64,000 nt of DNA. Origin: an uncultured Oscillospiraceae bacterium. GTDB lineage: Bacteria; Bacillota; Clostridia; Oscillospirales; Acutalibacteraceae. Each line of letters starts with the position of its first letter. Position 1 is the stretch's first letter. This document shows, one piece after another, positions 17,434 to 25,596 of this stretch. A program made the translations under genes and the position numbers. Under the pieces are notes generated by a model. It was not told the origin of the DNA. It ran no database searches and saw only the letters and a program-made list of their open reading frames with translations. The DNA is taken from contig URZE01000001.1 in the NCBI GenBank assembly GCA_900552265.1, forward strand, positions 124,001 through 188,000, in the 5' to 3' direction.

Positions 17434-18786
17434 ATGAAAATGAAAAAAAAATACGCCCTTTCTATTTTCGGAATATCATGTATTATGCTTTTTGCAGTGG
17501 GAATTTACGGAGCAAAAATTATGGACAAGAACGGAACAAATCTAAAAGACCTTATCTTAAGCAATTTTTATAATATTGAAGTTTCACAAACGGAAAATGA
17601 TAATCAAGACAACATAGATTTAAGTTTGGCAGCAGGAACCCCTTATGTTAAACCCACAACTGCCAGAAATTCAATAAATACTACCAGTGGTTACAGCGGA
17701 CTTATATCCGATTCCGAGAGAAAATGTTATACTTTGATAAAAGCAAATGCGCATAAAATTTTGGATTCACAACCCAAACCCGGACTTTATTCGATTGAAG
17801 CGATAAAAATACTTGGTTGTCGACTTACTGCAATTCAAATCAAAAGAGTACTCTATGCCATACAAATCGATAACCCAGGTATGTTTTGGATATCCAGTAC
17901 TTTTACTTATTGCTACTCCGGAAACAAAACCATTCTTAAATTAAATTCCAATTTTTCAAAAGAAAAACAACAAATTGCAATGAAAAATTTAACCAATAAA
18001 GTGAATACAATTCTGTCTCAAGCTCCCAAAAATGCCAGTGATTACGAAATGGAACTGTTTTTTCACGATTATATAATTAAAAATTGCAGATATCAAAAAA
18101 TAACATCTTTCAAAAATATAAATTTCAACGTATTTACTTCCTATGGTTGCTTGGTAGAAAATTCAGCTGTCTGTGAAGGATATTCTAAAGCCATGCAACT
18201 CTTAATGAATTCTGTAGGAATAAGATGTGAAACTGTGGTAGGTTCCAGAGAAGATGAAGCTCATATGTGGAATATCGTAAAAATAAACGATAATTGGTAT
18301 CACTTGGATGTAACATGGGACGGAGCAGGAAATTTCCAAAAATATAATTATTTTAATTTAACTGATGAAATGATAAAAAAAGATCATAAAATAAATCAAG
18401 AATTAAGTAATAATATTAATTTTGATAAAAATATTCGGTACAATTTCAAGATGCCCGTGTGTAATTTAACTGCCGAAAATTATTATAAAAAAAATGCAGT
18501 AAAAGTTCAAAACTTAAACTCTCAAGCTAATAATGCTATTATTAAAGAACTTATTAAATCTGCTTCTTCCAAAAACGAATATTTATATATCAAACTCGAC
18601 AAAAACATATCACTCGAAAATGCAAAAAAATATTTATTTAGTCAAGCTTCTTATAAATTTTTTTCGTGCATAAAAAAAGCAAATCAATCTCTCCCCGTAA
18701 ACAACAAAATGAATGAACAACAAGTACGCTACAGCGAAAACCATATTCAAAATGTATTAATTATTAAATTATCTTACAAAAATTAA
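17434..18786 (+). CDS. Exported transglutaminase-like domain protein
   Basis: A 450-residue protein with an N-terminal anchor or signal (KMKKKYALSIFGISCIMLFAVGIYGA) and a transglutaminase/cysteine protease-like core. The triad is readable: Cys in NSAVCEGYSKAMQLL, His in EDEAHMWNIVKI, Asp in WYHLDVTWDGAG. Bacterial members of this fold are usually proteases or peptidoglycan-related enzymes, rarely crosslinkers. The C-terminal 110 residues are lysine/asparagine rich with no recognised domain. Start ATG 17434 sits 8 nt after GGAGG; the in-frame ATG at 17407 has no SD. Confidence 0.85.
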   Translation: MKMKKKYALSIFGISCIMLFAVGIYGAKIMDKNGTNLKDLILSNFYNIEVSQTENDNQDNIDLSLAAGTPYVKPTTARNSINTTSGYSGLISDSERKCYTLIKANAHKILDSQPKPGLYSIEAIKILGCRLTAIQIKRVLYAIQIDNPGMFWISSTFTYCYSGNKTILKLNSNFSKEKQQIAMKNLTNKVNTILSQAPKNASDYEMELFFHDYIIKNCRYQKITSFKNINFNVFTSYGCLVENSAVCEGYSKAMQLLMNSVGIRCETVVGSREDEAHMWNIVKINDNWYHLDVTWDGAGNFQKYNYFNLTDEMIKKDHKINQELSNNINFDKNIRYNFKMPVCNLTAENYYKKNAVKVQNLNSQANNAIIKELIKSASSKNEYLYIKLDKNISLENAKKYLFSQASYKFFSCIKKANQSLPVNNKMNEQQVRYSENHIQNVLIIKLSYKN

Positions 18787-18797
18787 GGAATATTTAA

Positions 18798-19316
18798 ATG
18801 ATAGACAAAAATAAAATACAATCTCTTACTTATGAACTACTAAAAGCAATCGGTGAAAATCCCGAACGTGAAGGTCTTAAAGAAACTCCACAAAGAATAG
18901 CTCAAATGTATGAAGAAATTTGCTCAGGATTACACAATTCACCCGACAATCTAATAAAACTGTTTACAGAAACTTCAAACATAAGCGGTCTGATTGAAAT
19001 TAGAGATATACCGGTGTATTCAATTTGCGAACATCACCTTCTTCCATTTACGGGAACCGCAAATATAAAATACATTCCTAAAAACGGAGTCATATTGGGC
19101 ATATCCAAATTTGCCAGAATAGTGAATCATTTTGCACGAAAACCACAAGTTCAGGAACGTCTTACAAGTGAAATAGCTGAATTCTTATTTTCAAAATTAG
19201 ATGCCAAAGGAGTAGAAGTTACAATTGAATGTACTCATATGTGCATGGTAATGCGTGGCGCAAAAGCTCTGGGTTCTACAACAAAAACCACTTCCATGTT
19301 CGGAAGTATGGAATAA
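18798..19316 (+). CDS. folE: GTP cyclohydrolase I
   Basis: FolE, the first enzyme of tetrahydrofolate synthesis, converts GTP to dihydroneopterin triphosphate. The 172 residues show the family signature: GENPEREGLKETPQRIAQMYEE, the zinc site in YSICEHHLLPFTGTANIKYIP, and QVQERLTSEIAE...IECTHMCMVMRGA. An AAGGAA SD lies 8 nt before ATG 18798. It begins a compact folate run folE-folP-folB-folK, separated by 10-20 nt or overlapping. Confidence 0.96.
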   Translation: MIDKNKIQSLTYELLKAIGENPEREGLKETPQRIAQMYEEICSGLHNSPDNLIKLFTETSNISGLIEIRDIPVYSICEHHLLPFTGTANIKYIPKNGVILGISKFARIVNHFARKPQVQERLTSEIAEFLFSKLDAKGVEVTIECTHMCMVMRGAKALGSTTKTTSMFGSME

Positions 19317-19326
19317 GGTGATTTAA

Positions 19327-20124
19327 CTGAATTTTTTTAATTTTAAAAATTATAATTTTAAGTTAGACAACAATTCTTACGTAATGGGGATTCTAAATCT
19401 AACTCCTGATTCTTTTTCTGACGGTGGAAAATGGAACGATTTCGAAACAGCTATACACCGAGCGACTGAAATTGAAGAACAAGGTGCTCATTTTTTAGAT
19501 ATCGGAGCTCAATCAACACGACCGGGATATATCACTGTAAGCGAAGAAGAGGAATGGGATAGATTAAAAAATGTCTTAAAGGTTATAAAAGATAAAGTAA
19601 AAATTCCTGTTTCCATCGATACGTTCTATCCCGAAATTGCTCGCAGAGCCATGGAGTATGGAATTGACATCATTAATGATGTTACGGGATGCGAAAATCC
19701 AAAAATGTTTGAGGTAGCTTTTAAATATAACTGCGGAGTCATAATAAATCACAATTTTAGAAATTTAGAGATAAAATCTTTCTTTGAAAAAAAACTTTTA
19801 GAATCAATTCAATATGGATTAAAACCTCAACAAATTTGTTTTGATCCTGGAATAGGATTCAACAAAACTCGAAACCAAGATGCATATATACTAAAACATT
19901 TAAAAGAGATAAAAATTCCTCAAAATGCCATTTTGATAGGCGCTTCGAGAAAAAGGATAATCGGAGCTTGTTGTGGTAATCCACCACCGCAAGATAGAAC
20001 CGCTGGAACTATCGCTGCTCACACCATAGCAGTATTAAACGGTGCAAATATAGTACGAGTTCACGACGTAAAAGAAGCCGTCCAAGCTTTAAAAGTAACA
20101 AATTTTATAAATAATATAGTTTAA
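19327..20124 (+). CDS. folP: Dihydropteroate synthase, apparently starting at CTG
   Basis: FolP joins pterin pyrophosphate to p-aminobenzoate. TIM-barrel motifs: YVMGILNLTPDSFSDGG, GAHFLDIGAQSTRPG, PVSIDTFYPEIARRAMEYG, NDVTG, FDPGIGFNKT, IGASRKR. The first ATG (19384) would begin right at MGILN, cutting the usual N-terminal strand. The frame extends to CTG 19327, directly after a stop (19324-19326) and 6 nt after AAGGTG (19315-19320), adding NFFNFKNYNFKLDNNSYV, which matches the family's normal start. I therefore read a 265-residue protein initiated at CTG. Confidence 0.93.
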   Translation: MNFFNFKNYNFKLDNNSYVMGILNLTPDSFSDGGKWNDFETAIHRATEIEEQGAHFLDIGAQSTRPGYITVSEEEEWDRLKNVLKVIKDKVKIPVSIDTFYPEIARRAMEYGIDIINDVTGCENPKMFEVAFKYNCGVIINHNFRNLEIKSFFEKKLLESIQYGLKPQQICFDPGIGFNKTRNQDAYILKHLKEIKIPQNAILIGASRKRIIGACCGNPPPQDRTAGTIAAHTIAVLNGANIVRVHDVKEAVQALKVTNFINNIV

Positions 20125-20142
20125 CTTAACAGAAGGATTTTC

Positions 20143-20514
20143 ATGAAAGAAATTATAATTAAAAATTTAAAAGTATTTGCTTACCATGGAGTTCATACTG
20201 AAGAAAAAATTGATGGTCAAAATTTTTACATTGACGCCGTTTACCAAACTGTAGAATCTTCAATTAAGCTCCATGATGACATAAAAAGTACGGTAAGTTA
20301 TTCAGATGTAATAAAATTTATTAAAAAAAATATGCTGGTTAAATCTTTTGATTTGATTGAAACAGCTGCAGATGATTTATGTGAAAAAATATTGAAAAAT
20401 TTCCCTAAAATATTGAAAATTGAAATTATTCTCAAAAAGCCGGAAGCTCCTATAAATGAAATTTTTGATTATGTTGCAGTAAAAGTAAGCAAAAAAAGGA
20501 GTGACGGCACCTAA
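20143..20514 (+). CDS. folB: Dihydroneopterin aldolase
   Basis: FolB (123 residues) cleaves dihydroneopterin to 6-hydroxymethyl-dihydropterin and glycolaldehyde. The tunnelling-fold signature is readable: IKNLKVFAYHGVHTEEKIDGQNFYIDAVY, TVSYSDVIKFI, LIETAADDLCEKIL and a terminal LKKPEAPINEIFDYVAVKVSK, with the catalytic lysine in KKPEAP. An AGAAGGA SD precedes ATG 20143. Its TAA overlaps the folK ATG by one base (TAATG), coupling the two. Confidence 0.94.
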   Translation: MKEIIIKNLKVFAYHGVHTEEKIDGQNFYIDAVYQTVESSIKLHDDIKSTVSYSDVIKFIKKNMLVKSFDLIETAADDLCEKILKNFPKILKIEIILKKPEAPINEIFDYVAVKVSKKRSDGT

Positions 20515-20996
20515 TGAAAGAAGCTGTATTAGCACTTGGAAGCAATTTGGGAAACCGAATACTCAATATGGAAAAAGCATTACACTCAATTGAAAATATT
20601 CCTGAAACAAAAATTATAAAAATTTCTTCATTTTACGAAACTGAGCCATTTGGTGTAAAAGAAGAACAAAATAAATATATAAATTGTTGTGTAAAAATTT
20701 CAACCGGACTAAGTTCTGAAATTTTAATGGGATGTTGTTTGGGTATTGAGTCAGCCTTGGGAAGAGTAAGAAAATATAAATTTTCTCCTCGTACAATAGA
20801 CATAGATATTTTGGCTTACGAGAATGAAGTGAAAAATAAAAAAAATCTAACTCTTCCCCACCCTGAAATGCTAAAACGTGCTTTTGTTTTAGTTCCTCTC
20901 AGAGAAGTATGTAATGGAACAGTATTTAAAAATATTGATTTTTCTGAAAGTATAAATAATTGTGATATTTATACAGTAAAAAAATTTTTAAAATAA
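20514..20996 (+). CDS. folK: 6-hydroxymethyl-dihydropterin pyrophosphokinase
   Basis: FolK (160 residues) transfers pyrophosphate from ATP to hydroxymethyl-dihydropterin, making the FolP substrate. Motifs: ALGSNLGNRILNMEKAL, FYETEPFGVKEEQNKYINCCVKI, the GRVRKYKFSPRTIDIDIL nucleotide/metal signature with the DIDIL aspartates, and LTLPHPEMLKRAFVLVPL. AAAGGAG in the folB end provides the SD. It is the last gene of the folate run; a new sigma-A promoter for the next gene begins 17 nt after its stop. Confidence 0.95.
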   Translation: MKEAVLALGSNLGNRILNMEKALHSIENIPETKIIKISSFYETEPFGVKEEQNKYINCCVKISTGLSSEILMGCCLGIESALGRVRKYKFSPRTIDIDILAYENEVKNKKNLTLPHPEMLKRAFVLVPLREVCNGTVFKNIDFSESINNCDIYTVKKFLK

Positions 20997-21012
20997 AATA
21001 TTTATAAAAAGC

Positions 21013-21041
21013 TTGACAATATTTACAATGTTTTATACAAT
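21013..21041 (+). promoter_or_regulatory. Sigma-A promoter for the coiled-coil protein gene
   Basis: Consensus TTGACA (21013-21018), 17 nt spacer, TACAAT (21036-21041). It lies inside the longest open frame, so the start codon must be further downstream. Confidence 0.7.
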
Positions 21042-21078
21042 CTTCATGTATTTAATTACAGAAAGGTTGTGTTTACCT

Positions 21079-22815
21079 GTGGGAAAATCAAGCACAATTG
21101 ATATTAAAAATGTAATAGAAAACTTATCAGTACCCGAAAACATCATCAAGCAAGCTATAATGGATATGAAAGATGTAGATAAATTTATAATAAAATTTAG
21201 GGCTAAAAACTTGTCCAATATAAGTCGTAAAAGTGCTCCAGAAGTATACAAGGAAAAAATTGAATCAATCTGTGAAATAATTTATAACTCTCCAGTATTA
21301 GAACCGGAGAAAATATATCTTATTGCAAAAGAATGTAAGCCCACTGCTATAAGCAAAAATATATTCGCTAAACTTTATGAAGTAGTGCGCAATGTTTGCT
21401 GCAATGCTACTCTTAAAGAATTCGATATAATCAAAAAACTAAAACAAAAAATTCCTGAAATAGATGGAAATCCTCCCGAAGTTGTACCCGGTAGCGATGA
21501 AAAAACTTCTGAAACAAATAAAAAATCTAAATATACATCTGCTGAAAAGAAAGCAGCCGAAAAATACTTCAAAGAAATTAATAATGCTTACAATAATTAT
21601 CTAAAATGTAAACCAGATGAAAAGATCATAGTGAAAAATCACTACGATCCAAAAAAATCTGAAGAACTCTACACATCAATTGGAGAAACATGCGAAAAAC
21701 TAACATTACTTTACCAATACTATAAAGAAATAAAAAATTCAGAAAAATTGGAAGAATTTGCAGAAAAATCAAATAAAAATTTAGTAACATATATGAAGAA
21801 ACCCATTCCTAGCTTAAATTCAGAAAAATTAGAAAAATATGCTGATGAAGGAATAGTTTTGCTATCTGAAAATGCCAATAATAACTATAAATCAACTATG
21901 GAAACTATTTTAAAAACCCACAAAGAACGTTATGAAAACCTATATCGTAACTTACACAACGTTAAAATAAAGATAAAAGGTGATAAACACGGAAAAACAG
22001 ATAAAGAAAAATCCGGAACGAGAGAACTGAATATTACCTCAGCTGAACTCAAGAAAAACTTAAAAAAACTCAAACAATATAAAGATAATCTATGTAATTT
22101 GGAAAATTTTTCTAAAAGATTAATTAATATTAAACCTTCGTTTGAAAAAGAATTAAAATCTATTATGAGACAAATACGTACTAAAAAACATAAATACAGT
22201 ATAAATTATTTATCAAATTTATGTAATGATATATCATATGAAATAAAATATGGACAAGCAGTACAAGGAAAGGGAAAAAATAAAAAAACTACGGACGTAT
22301 TCGTTATTATCAAGTTAATAAACGATGATTTAGATATTTATTATAAAACTTTAACAAAATTAAACGATAAATTAATACATGGTAAAAGCATTGAAAATAT
22401 AAAAAAATCATTAAATTCTCTTTCCGATTTAGTTCCTAGATTAAAAAAAGATGAATCAAAAATTAACAATCTAAATGGTCAAATAAATAGTATCGTATCT
22501 CTTGGAAATAATGACATTCAGCAAAGCAAATATATAGCAACAATAAATAGTTTTTTAAATAAAAACAGTGCACAAATTGATGATATAAATAAAAAATGTA
22601 ATGAAATCGATAAGTACTTAAGCGAAATCGAAAAACAAAAATCGTCTTTAGGAATAAGTATTGCTATAATCAAATATGCATTTAAAATAGTACTAATGAT
22701 TACAGCAGCGTTTACAAAAGGCTTACAATTGAATGTTGGCATAGATAATGCGGGAAAACTTTTTGCAAAAGGAGAGTTAGTCAGCATAGATAGAACACCT
22801 TTATTTGAAGTTTAG
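21079..22815 (+). CDS. Large lysine-rich coiled-coil protein, unknown function
   Basis: A 578-residue protein with no recognised enzymatic domain. It is rich in Lys, Glu, Asn and Ile and is predicted by eye to be mostly helical, with heptad-like stretches (about 170-300 and 300-530), a proline-rich break near 135-145 (DGNPPEVVPGSDEK), and one hydrophobic segment near the C-terminus (ISIAIIKYAFKIVLMITAAF). The longer frame back to 21013 overlaps the promoter, so I place the start at GTG 21079 after AGAAAGG; spacing of 12 nt is long, and TTG 21067 is an alternative. No signal peptide remains with this start. It lies between folK and rnpB and looks like a lineage-specific insertion. Confidence 0.65.
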   Translation: MGKSSTIDIKNVIENLSVPENIIKQAIMDMKDVDKFIIKFRAKNLSNISRKSAPEVYKEKIESICEIIYNSPVLEPEKIYLIAKECKPTAISKNIFAKLYEVVRNVCCNATLKEFDIIKKLKQKIPEIDGNPPEVVPGSDEKTSETNKKSKYTSAEKKAAEKYFKEINNAYNNYLKCKPDEKIIVKNHYDPKKSEELYTSIGETCEKLTLLYQYYKEIKNSEKLEEFAEKSNKNLVTYMKKPIPSLNSEKLEKYADEGIVLLSENANNNYKSTMETILKTHKERYENLYRNLHNVKIKIKGDKHGKTDKEKSGTRELNITSAELKKNLKKLKQYKDNLCNLENFSKRLINIKPSFEKELKSIMRQIRTKKHKYSINYLSNLCNDISYEIKYGQAVQGKGKNKKTTDVFVIIKLINDDLDIYYKTLTKLNDKLIHGKSIENIKKSLNSLSDLVPRLKKDESKINNLNGQINSIVSLGNNDIQQSKYIATINSFLNKNSAQIDDINKKCNEIDKYLSEIEKQKSSLGISIAIIKYAFKIVLMITAAFTKGLQLNVGIDNAGKLFAKGELVSIDRTPLFEV

Positions 22816-22819
22816 GTAA

Positions 22820-22848
22820 TTGACTATAAACATGAAATAATGTAAAAT
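22820..22848 (+). promoter_or_regulatory. Sigma-A promoter of rnpB
   Basis: TTGACT (22820-22825), 17 nt spacer, TAAAAT (22843-22848), placing the transcription start at the 5' end of the RNase P RNA. Confidence 0.65.
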
Positions 22849-22854
22849 AGGTCC

Positions 22855-23203
22855 GTATAGTAGACTAAGTGACTGCGTGTACGGAATTTGTACATGAGGA
22901 AAGTCCGAGCTCCACAGAGCAGGTTAACGGTTAACAACCGCCGAGGGCAACCTTAGGGAAAGTGCAACAGAAATATACCGCCCAATTTATTTTTGGGTAA
23001 GGATGGAAAGGCGAGGTAAGAGCTCACCGGCACACAAGAGATTGTGTGGCCCTGCAAACCCTAACCGGAGCAACACCCATTTTGGTAAAAATTATGCGTT
23101 TGCTCGACGCTTGATAAAGGGTGGCAACGAGCTACTGCGGCAACGCTTAGCCCAGATAGATAGTCACTCACGACAGAATTCGGCTTATCGGTTTACTATC
23201 CTT
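22855..23203 (+). ncRNA. rnpB: RNase P RNA
   Basis: The catalytic RNA that matures tRNA 5' ends. Universally conserved blocks are readable in order: GAGGAAAGTCCGAGCTCC (P4 5' strand region, from about 22897), GGGAAAGTGCAACAGAAA, GGATGGAAAGGCGAGGTAAGAGCTCACCGGC, CCCTGCAAACCC and the 3' ACAGAATTCGGCTTATCGG. The terminal P1 helix pairs ATAGTAGAC (22857-22865) with GTTTACTAT (23191-23199). Length of about 350 nt fits a bacterial RNase P RNA. A sigma-A promoter precedes it and a strong terminator follows directly. The ends are estimated to within a few bases. Confidence 0.96.
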
Positions 23204-23204
23204 T

Positions 23205-23249
23205 ACACGATGTGTTATTCATTTTTTGAGTAATACATCGTGTTTTCTT
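23205..23249 (+). terminator. Intrinsic terminator of rnpB
   Basis: A 16 bp stem, 23205-23220 against 23228-23243 (with G-U pairs), loop ATTTTTT, followed by TTTCTT. Confidence 0.85.
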
Positions 23250-23298
23250 ATGAATTTAAACACAAAAAATCCACATAATAACTAAAAGGAGGGATAGT

Positions 23299-23553
23299 AT
23301 GGAAATTAAAGAAAAAGACACAGAAAAAATTTCAGGAGGCAAAGTCATAAAAGGCAAAGACGGAAAATTTTATATCACTGCTTCTTGGAACGAGATTGTA
23401 ACAGATGAAAACGGAAAGTTACACATTGTCTTTCCGCAAGAATTCACCACTGAAGAGAAAGCTAAAAAAATGGAAGAAATTAGACGCGAAGAAACTGCGA
23501 GACAAGCAATGCAATACGATACTTTTAGATTCAAAAATAACTCTAATGAATAA
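23299..23553 (+). CDS. Small protein with a GG-leader-like N-terminus
   Basis: An 84-residue protein with a strong AAAGGAGGG SD 9 nt before ATG 23299. The N-terminus MEIKEKDTEKISGGK resembles the double-glycine leader of class II bacteriocins and related peptides (E-K-I-S-G-G), which is cut after GG by a peptidase-ABC exporter. The remaining 70 residues (VIKGKDGKFYITASWNEI and a charged helical tail) are not typically bacteriocin-like: no cysteine cluster, rather acidic. No exporter or immunity gene is near. It may equally be a small cytoplasmic protein with a chance motif. Confidence 0.6.
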   Translation: MEIKEKDTEKISGGKVIKGKDGKFYITASWNEIVTDENGKLHIVFPQEFTTEEKAKKMEEIRREETARQAMQYDTFRFKNNSNE

Positions 23554-23581
23554 AAACAATCTTTGGAAATGTAAATTCAAA

Positions 23582-23612
23582 AACGCTGCCTACTAAAGCA
23601 GCGTTAATTTTA
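23582..23612. terminator. Bidirectional terminator hairpin
   Basis: Stem AACGCTGC (23582-23589) with GCAGCGTT (23598-23605), T-rich on the plus side and moderately on the minus side. It separates the converging 23299-23553 gene and def. Confidence 0.75.
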
Positions 23613-23617
23613 TATTT

Positions 23618-24055
23618 TTATTCTAATCGAGAAGTAAAAAGTATTCCATCAAGATGATCTATTTCATGGCAAAAAGCTCTTGCTTTAAGCGAATACCCAG
23701 TGTATTCCATCATTTCTCCTTTTCGATTTTGAGCTCTAACTTTAACAAATTTAGGGCGAATAGTAATTCCATATTTACCGGGACAAGAAAGACACCCCTC
23801 TTGCTCTCTTTGTTCTCCACTAAACTCAATAATTTCCGGATTTACGAACTCAATATTTCCGTCCCCCACATTAATAACTGTTATACGCTTCAGTAAACCT
23901 ACCTGAGGTGCAGCAAGACCTACTCCACCCGCATTTTTCATAGTTTCAAACATATCATCGATTAAAATACTTAAACTTTCATCAAATTTTTCAACTTTCC
24001 TACACTTCTTATAGAGAAGTGGATCTGGTACCTTTATTATGTTCCTCAATGCCAT
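23618..24055 (-). CDS. def: Peptide deformylase
   Basis: Removes the formyl group from the N-terminal methionine of new proteins; Fe/Zn hydrolase. All three motifs are present: GVGLAAPQ, QEGCLSCPG (metal Cys) and HEIDHLDG (HExxH). With ATG 24055 (MALRNIIKVPDPLL) the protein has 145 residues, normal for the short Gram-positive type. The SD GAGGTGA is 5 nt upstream; the more upstream frame to 24097 is not needed. It lies just downstream of the sortase gene on the same strand. Confidence 0.96.
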   Translation of the reverse strand: MALRNIIKVPDPLLYKKCRKVEKFDESLSILIDDMFETMKNAGGVGLAAPQVGLLKRITVINVGDGNIEFVNPEIIEFSGEQREQEGCLSCPGKYGITIRPKFVKVRAQNRKGEMMEYTGYSLKARAFCHEIDHLDGILFTSRLE

Positions 24056-24110
24056 TGGGATCACCTCACTGAAATTTATAATATCATCGTAACACAAACA
24101 TACACTTCTT

Positions 24111-24929
24111 TCAACTTATGTTCGGTGGAGAACCTTCGTAACGTTTATACCAACATTCAGGCATTAACGGATTAGACGCTTTTTTTGCACTTTCTATTCC
24201 GTTTACAATTTTGCTTTCATTTTTACGAACTTTACGTGCTACCACTACTGTTCTAAACTCCGGAAATTCATAAGAACACGTGGATAAAGTCAAAAGTCTA
24301 TCGTTTTTATTTATATTTACAGGAATGTCTATCAATGATCGTATTTTTATTTCTCTGGCAAATTCCAAAAATTTAGCAGTAGTATCAAACTCGGAAATCA
24401 AGTAATTAAAAATTTTTCCTTGTTCAGCCAAAGTGTTGGTCTTAAAGATTGAAACTATTTTCCACGATGCTTCTTCTTGGGGAGTATTAAATTCTATTAC
24501 GGGATTTTGTTTATAAAATTCCACATCTGAAAATTTCATTAAATCAGCAAACATACTTCCATCTTTCATATGGTGACCATGCAATATAATGTTTTTCGCA
24601 TTTATGGTATTTTCACACGTAGGATCTATAAAAATACTTCCGTAACGAGATTTTTGTTTTTTATAATTGTGATTTAAATAAAATTCCGATTTATCCGCAC
24701 TGTACAAAACAGGATAATCTATTGCTGTACCACTTATAAATATCCATGCTTTTACATCTTTATTTATACTCAAAAGATATTTAAATTTATCTTCTTCTGT
24801 TTTTATTTCATCGTGATAGGCATTTTTTACTTCATTATCTGATTTATTTAAAAAGTATGGGTCGATAATAAAAAATTTAATAAGAATACCTGCACATATT
24901 AAAAAAATCAGCAAATATAAACAATACAT
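24111..24929 (-). CDS. Class B sortase
   Basis: A membrane-anchored cysteine transpeptidase of 272 residues that attaches surface proteins to the cell wall. N-terminal anchor MYCLYLLIFLICAGILIKFF; catalytic His in ILHGHHMKDGSMF, Cys in LLTLSTCSYEF and Arg in FRTVVVARK. The class B features DVKAWIFISGTAIDYPVL and YLNHNYKKQKSRYGSIFID are clear. No LPxTG-like substrate gene lies next to it. Start: ATG 24929 has no close SD; GGCGG lies 5 nt before an in-frame ATA (24941) that would add (M)KKF, so the true N-terminus may be 4 residues longer. Confidence 0.92.
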   Translation of the reverse strand: MYCLYLLIFLICAGILIKFFIIDPYFLNKSDNEVKNAYHDEIKTEEDKFKYLLSINKDVKAWIFISGTAIDYPVLYSADKSEFYLNHNYKKQKSRYGSIFIDPTCENTINAKNIILHGHHMKDGSMFADLMKFSDVEFYKQNPVIEFNTPQEEASWKIVSIFKTNTLAEQGKIFNYLISEFDTTAKFLEFAREIKIRSLIDIPVNINKNDRLLTLSTCSYEFPEFRTVVVARKVRKNESKIVNGIESAKKASNPLMPECWYKRYEGSPPNIS

Positions 24930-25014
24930 AAACTTTTTTATATCAACCGCCTTCTTTCATAATAATCATATACTTTTTAAGGCAAATTTAAAACTTATAC
25001 TATTACGATTTACA

Positions 25015-25043
25015 TAAAAACAAGAAAGCCTATTAACGACTTT
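25015..25043 (-). terminator. Possible terminator downstream of the zinc-ribbon gene
   Basis: A 7 bp stem with one mismatch (25023-25029 with 25037-25043) followed on the minus strand by TTGTTTTTATG. Modest strength. Confidence 0.45.
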
Positions 25044-25070
25044 CTCATTTAATAAACCATACTATAATAT

Positions 25071-25484
25071 TTAATCATCAAATTCGGAAAAATCATCTTC
25101 GGCTTCCTGCGTAGGTTTTGAATTTTCTGTTAACTTTTCCCCACATTTTGCGCAATATATCGAATCAACTTCGTTCTGACTTCCGCATGACTTACACAAA
25201 ATTTTATTTTTAATAGACGCTATCTGCTTTTTCATTTCTTCTATTTGAAGAGTAATATTATCAATCTGAGCTATAGATGCATTTATACCCGCACGATTCT
25301 CTACATCATTCTTTTCACTTTCATAAACAATTTTTCCGAGATTTTCGAATTCTGATTTCAAATCATTTTTAAACTCAGCAAGCTTTATATTCAACTTCGA
25401 AACATCTACATATTGTCCGGCTTTTTCACCCAGAGCACCTGCTGCAGCTTTTGCTTTTACAAAAATATCCTCAAATACTCCCAT
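25071..25484 (-). CDS. Zinc-ribbon protein with amphipathic helical N-terminus
   Basis: A 137-residue protein. Residues 1-95 are helical and charged with a coiled-coil look (IAQIDNITLQIEEMKKQIASIKNK); a C4 zinc ribbon follows (CKSCGSQNEVDSIYCAKCG) and the tail is acidic (EDDFSEFDD). Similar zinc-ribbon proteins are common in Oscillospiraceae but have no assigned role. I place the start at ATG 25484 (MGVFEDIFVKAKAAAG) after GAGGAGAGG, 11 residues inside the longest frame. It stands alone between the sortase and the MBL hydrolase. Confidence 0.75.
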   Translation of the reverse strand: MGVFEDIFVKAKAAAGALGEKAGQYVDVSKLNIKLAEFKNDLKSEFENLGKIVYESEKNDVENRAGINASIAQIDNITLQIEEMKKQIASIKNKILCKSCGSQNEVDSIYCAKCGEKLTENSKPTQEAEDDFSEFDD

Positions 25485-25596
25485 TATTATCCTCTCCTCA
25501 AAATTCTTACTTTTCATATATTATAACTAAAAAAACTTAAAATTACAATAATTTATCAAAATTTATTTTTTATACCATGTCGAAACAATTATATCA

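Noticed and set aside
23003..23233. Open frame of 76 codons on the plus strand
   Set aside because: It lies inside the RNase P RNA and its terminator, and has no protein-like features.
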